Assembly (NCBI GenBank): GCA_017547265.1
Contig: JAFYQC010000086.1
Coordinates: forward strand, 1-5,995
DNA from: Kiritimatiellia bacterium
GTDB taxonomy: Bacteria; Verrucomicrobiota; Kiritimatiellia; RFP12; UBA1067
DNA: 5,995 bases
Direction of reading: 5' to 3'
Shown here: positions 5,032-5,995 of the stretch, one piece after another
Layout: every line of letters starts with the position of its first letter
Numbering within the stretch: the first letter of the stretch is position 1
Translations under genes and position numbers: made by a program
The notes under the pieces: generated by a model
Told to the model about the DNA's origin: nothing
The model's input: the letters and a program-made list of their open reading frames with translations, nothing else
Database searches by the model: none

Positions 5032-5995
5032 TTATTTTCCAACATTTAAGACGCGGAAGCCAATCTTCTTGAGCGCGCCCGAGTCGAGACAGTTGCGCGT
5101 GTCGAAGACGAGCGCGGGCTTTCGCATCGACTTGAATATCTTCTCCCAGTCGAGCGCCGGATACTCCTTCCAATCGGTCATGAGGAGAACCGCGTCCGCG
5201 TCCTTCGCGGCCTTGTACGGATCCTTCTCCCACGTAATGCCGTCAAGCCCCGCGAGATCGCGCTTGCCATTCTCGATCGCCTTGGGGTCGGTGATCGCGA
5301 GCCGGACATGCTCCTCGTTGAGAAGCCGCGCAACATACCCGGCGGGCGTCTCGCGCGTGTCACCGGTATCCGCCTTGAACGCAAAGCCGAACATCGCGAT
5401 CTTCTTGTTGGCGAGAGTGTTGAACATCGCCTTGAAAAGCCGCGAGACGATGCGCTCCTGCTGGTGGTCGTTCATCTTGATGACGCCGGACCAGTATTCC
5501 GCCGCGGTATGGAGCCCGAAAGTCTCGCAGAGATAGACGAGGTTCAAGACGTCCTTCTTGAAGCAGCTGCCGCCGAAACCGGGGCCCGCCTTGAGGAACT
5601 TGGAGCCGATTCGCCTGTCGGCGCCCATCACGCGGGCGACTTCGTCGATGTCGGCACCTGTCGCCTCGCAAAGCCCAGCGAGCGCATTCACGGAGCTTAC
5701 GCGCTGCGCAAGCATCGCGTTCGCCGCGAGCTTCGTGAGCTCAGCGCTCCACACGTTCGTCGTGAGTATCTTGTAGCGCTCGACCCACTTGCCGTCCTTG
5801 CCCGCGTAGATGTCGCAGATTTCGCGGACGGCCGCCCTTCCCTCGACCGTCTCCGGCCCGCCGATCAAAACGCGGTCGGGGGAAAGGAGGTCCTTTATCG
5901 CCGTACCTTCGGCGAGGAATTCCGGGTTCGAAAGGACGGTGAAGCGAATCCCCGTTCCCCGTTCCCCATTCCCCGTTCCCCCATTCAGAATCGCC
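5032..5995 (-). CDS. ugd: UDP-glucose 6-dehydrogenase, 5' end outside window
   Basis: This cytoplasmic enzyme oxidises UDP-glucose to UDP-glucuronate with two NAD+, feeding polysaccharide and uronate-containing glycan synthesis. 320 residues are visible; the N-terminal NAD-binding Rossmann domain is missing at the edge. From the visible start (AILNGG) the frame continues through TVLSNPEFLAEGTAIKDL and PDRVLIGG. Then come ILTTNVWSAELTKLAANA with the conserved Lys and Asn of the central domain, ICEATGAD-like GLCEATGAD, and GPGFGGSCFKKD with the catalytic Cys (codon 5563-5565). GFAFKADTGDTRETP begins the C-terminal UDP-binding domain. The wording closely follows the short animal-type UGDH rather than the common bacterial type. 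A TTG at 5868 is not the start, since conserved sequence continues upstream. A heptamer repeat encodes the Gly-rich loop just before the SNPEFL motif. galE follows 121 nt downstream. Confidence 0.95.
   Translation of the reverse strand, partial: AILNGGTGNGERGTGIRFTVLSNPEFLAEGTAIKDLLSPDRVLIGGPETVEGRAAVREICDIYAGKDGKWVERYKILTTNVWSAELTKLAANAMLAQRVSSVNALAGLCEATGADIDEVARVMGADRRIGSKFLKAGPGFGGSCFKKDVLNLVYLCETFGLHTAAEYWSGVIKMNDHQQERIVSRLFKAMFNTLANKKIAMFGFAFKADTGDTRETPAGYVARLLNEEHVRLAITDPKAIENGKRDLAGLDGITWEKDPYKAAKDADAVLLMTDWKEYPALDWEKIFKSMRKPALVFDTRNCLDSGALKKIGFRVLNVGK
5948..5983. repeat. Heptanucleotide TTCCCC(G/A) tandem repeat within ugd
   Basis: Three exact-length heptamers, TTCCCCG, TTCCCCA and TTCCCCG, lie at 5955-5975. 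They are flanked by a degenerate ATCCCCG (5948-5954) and an 8-nt TTCCCCCA (5976-5983). On the coding strand they yield a Gly-rich loop (GGTGNGERGTG). Because the unit is not a multiple of three, gain or loss of a single unit would shift the reading frame. Confidence 0.8.

Overview
The window is a GC-rich bacterial chromosome segment in which every gene I can support lies on the minus strand. Transcription therefore runs from high to low coordinates, in the order: UDP-glucose 6-dehydrogenase (5' end outside the window), UDP-glucose 4-epimerase, a reduced uracil-DNA-glycosylase-like protein, PyrK (electron-transfer subunit of dihydroorotate dehydrogenase), a gene-free stretch of about 700 bp, an ORF6N/phospholipase-D-like protein, and an Mrr-type restriction endonuclease (3' end outside the window). 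The UDP-glucose dehydrogenase is of the compact, animal-like type. The intergenic DNA carries many palindromes, and conserved enzymes carry tandem-repeat expansions in loops. Together these suggest an uncultured Gram-negative bacterium, possibly of the PVC group (Kiritimatiellota/Lentisphaerota-like). That placement is a low-confidence impression, not something the sequence proves.

Right part (about 2354-5995), housekeeping: Ugd and GalE both act on UDP-glucose, giving UDP-glucuronate and UDP-galactose, the usual supply genes for surface polysaccharide. GalE and the UDG-like gene are 9 nt apart and probably co-transcribed. PyrK follows after a 115-nt gap, but no pyrD is next to it in this window. 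The ugd-galE gap holds a 61-bp inverted repeat that can fold as a three-way junction. One arm of it has been copied into an exact 27-bp tandem duplication just upstream of galE.

Middle part (about 1664-2353), non-coding: no credible gene is present. The stretch is full of small GC hairpins and contains a 159-bp nested imperfect palindrome (2088-2246) that looks like a small non-autonomous mobile element or another structured repeat.

Left part (1-1663), accessory: an extended -10 promoter drives a two-gene unit with a 17-nt spacer. The first gene is a phage-type ORF6N DNA-binding domain fused to a single-motif PLD-like domain. The second is an AT-richer Mrr endonuclease gene. This pair is the best candidate for a defence-type module here, although each family is already known.

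The main points for a second look are the 159-bp palindrome, the three-way-junction repeat with duplicated arm, the cysteine-free UDG-like protein with a hexamer-encoded Ser/Asn/Pro insert, a heptanucleotide repeat inside ugd that could shift the reading frame, and the ORF6N-PLD/Mrr pair.
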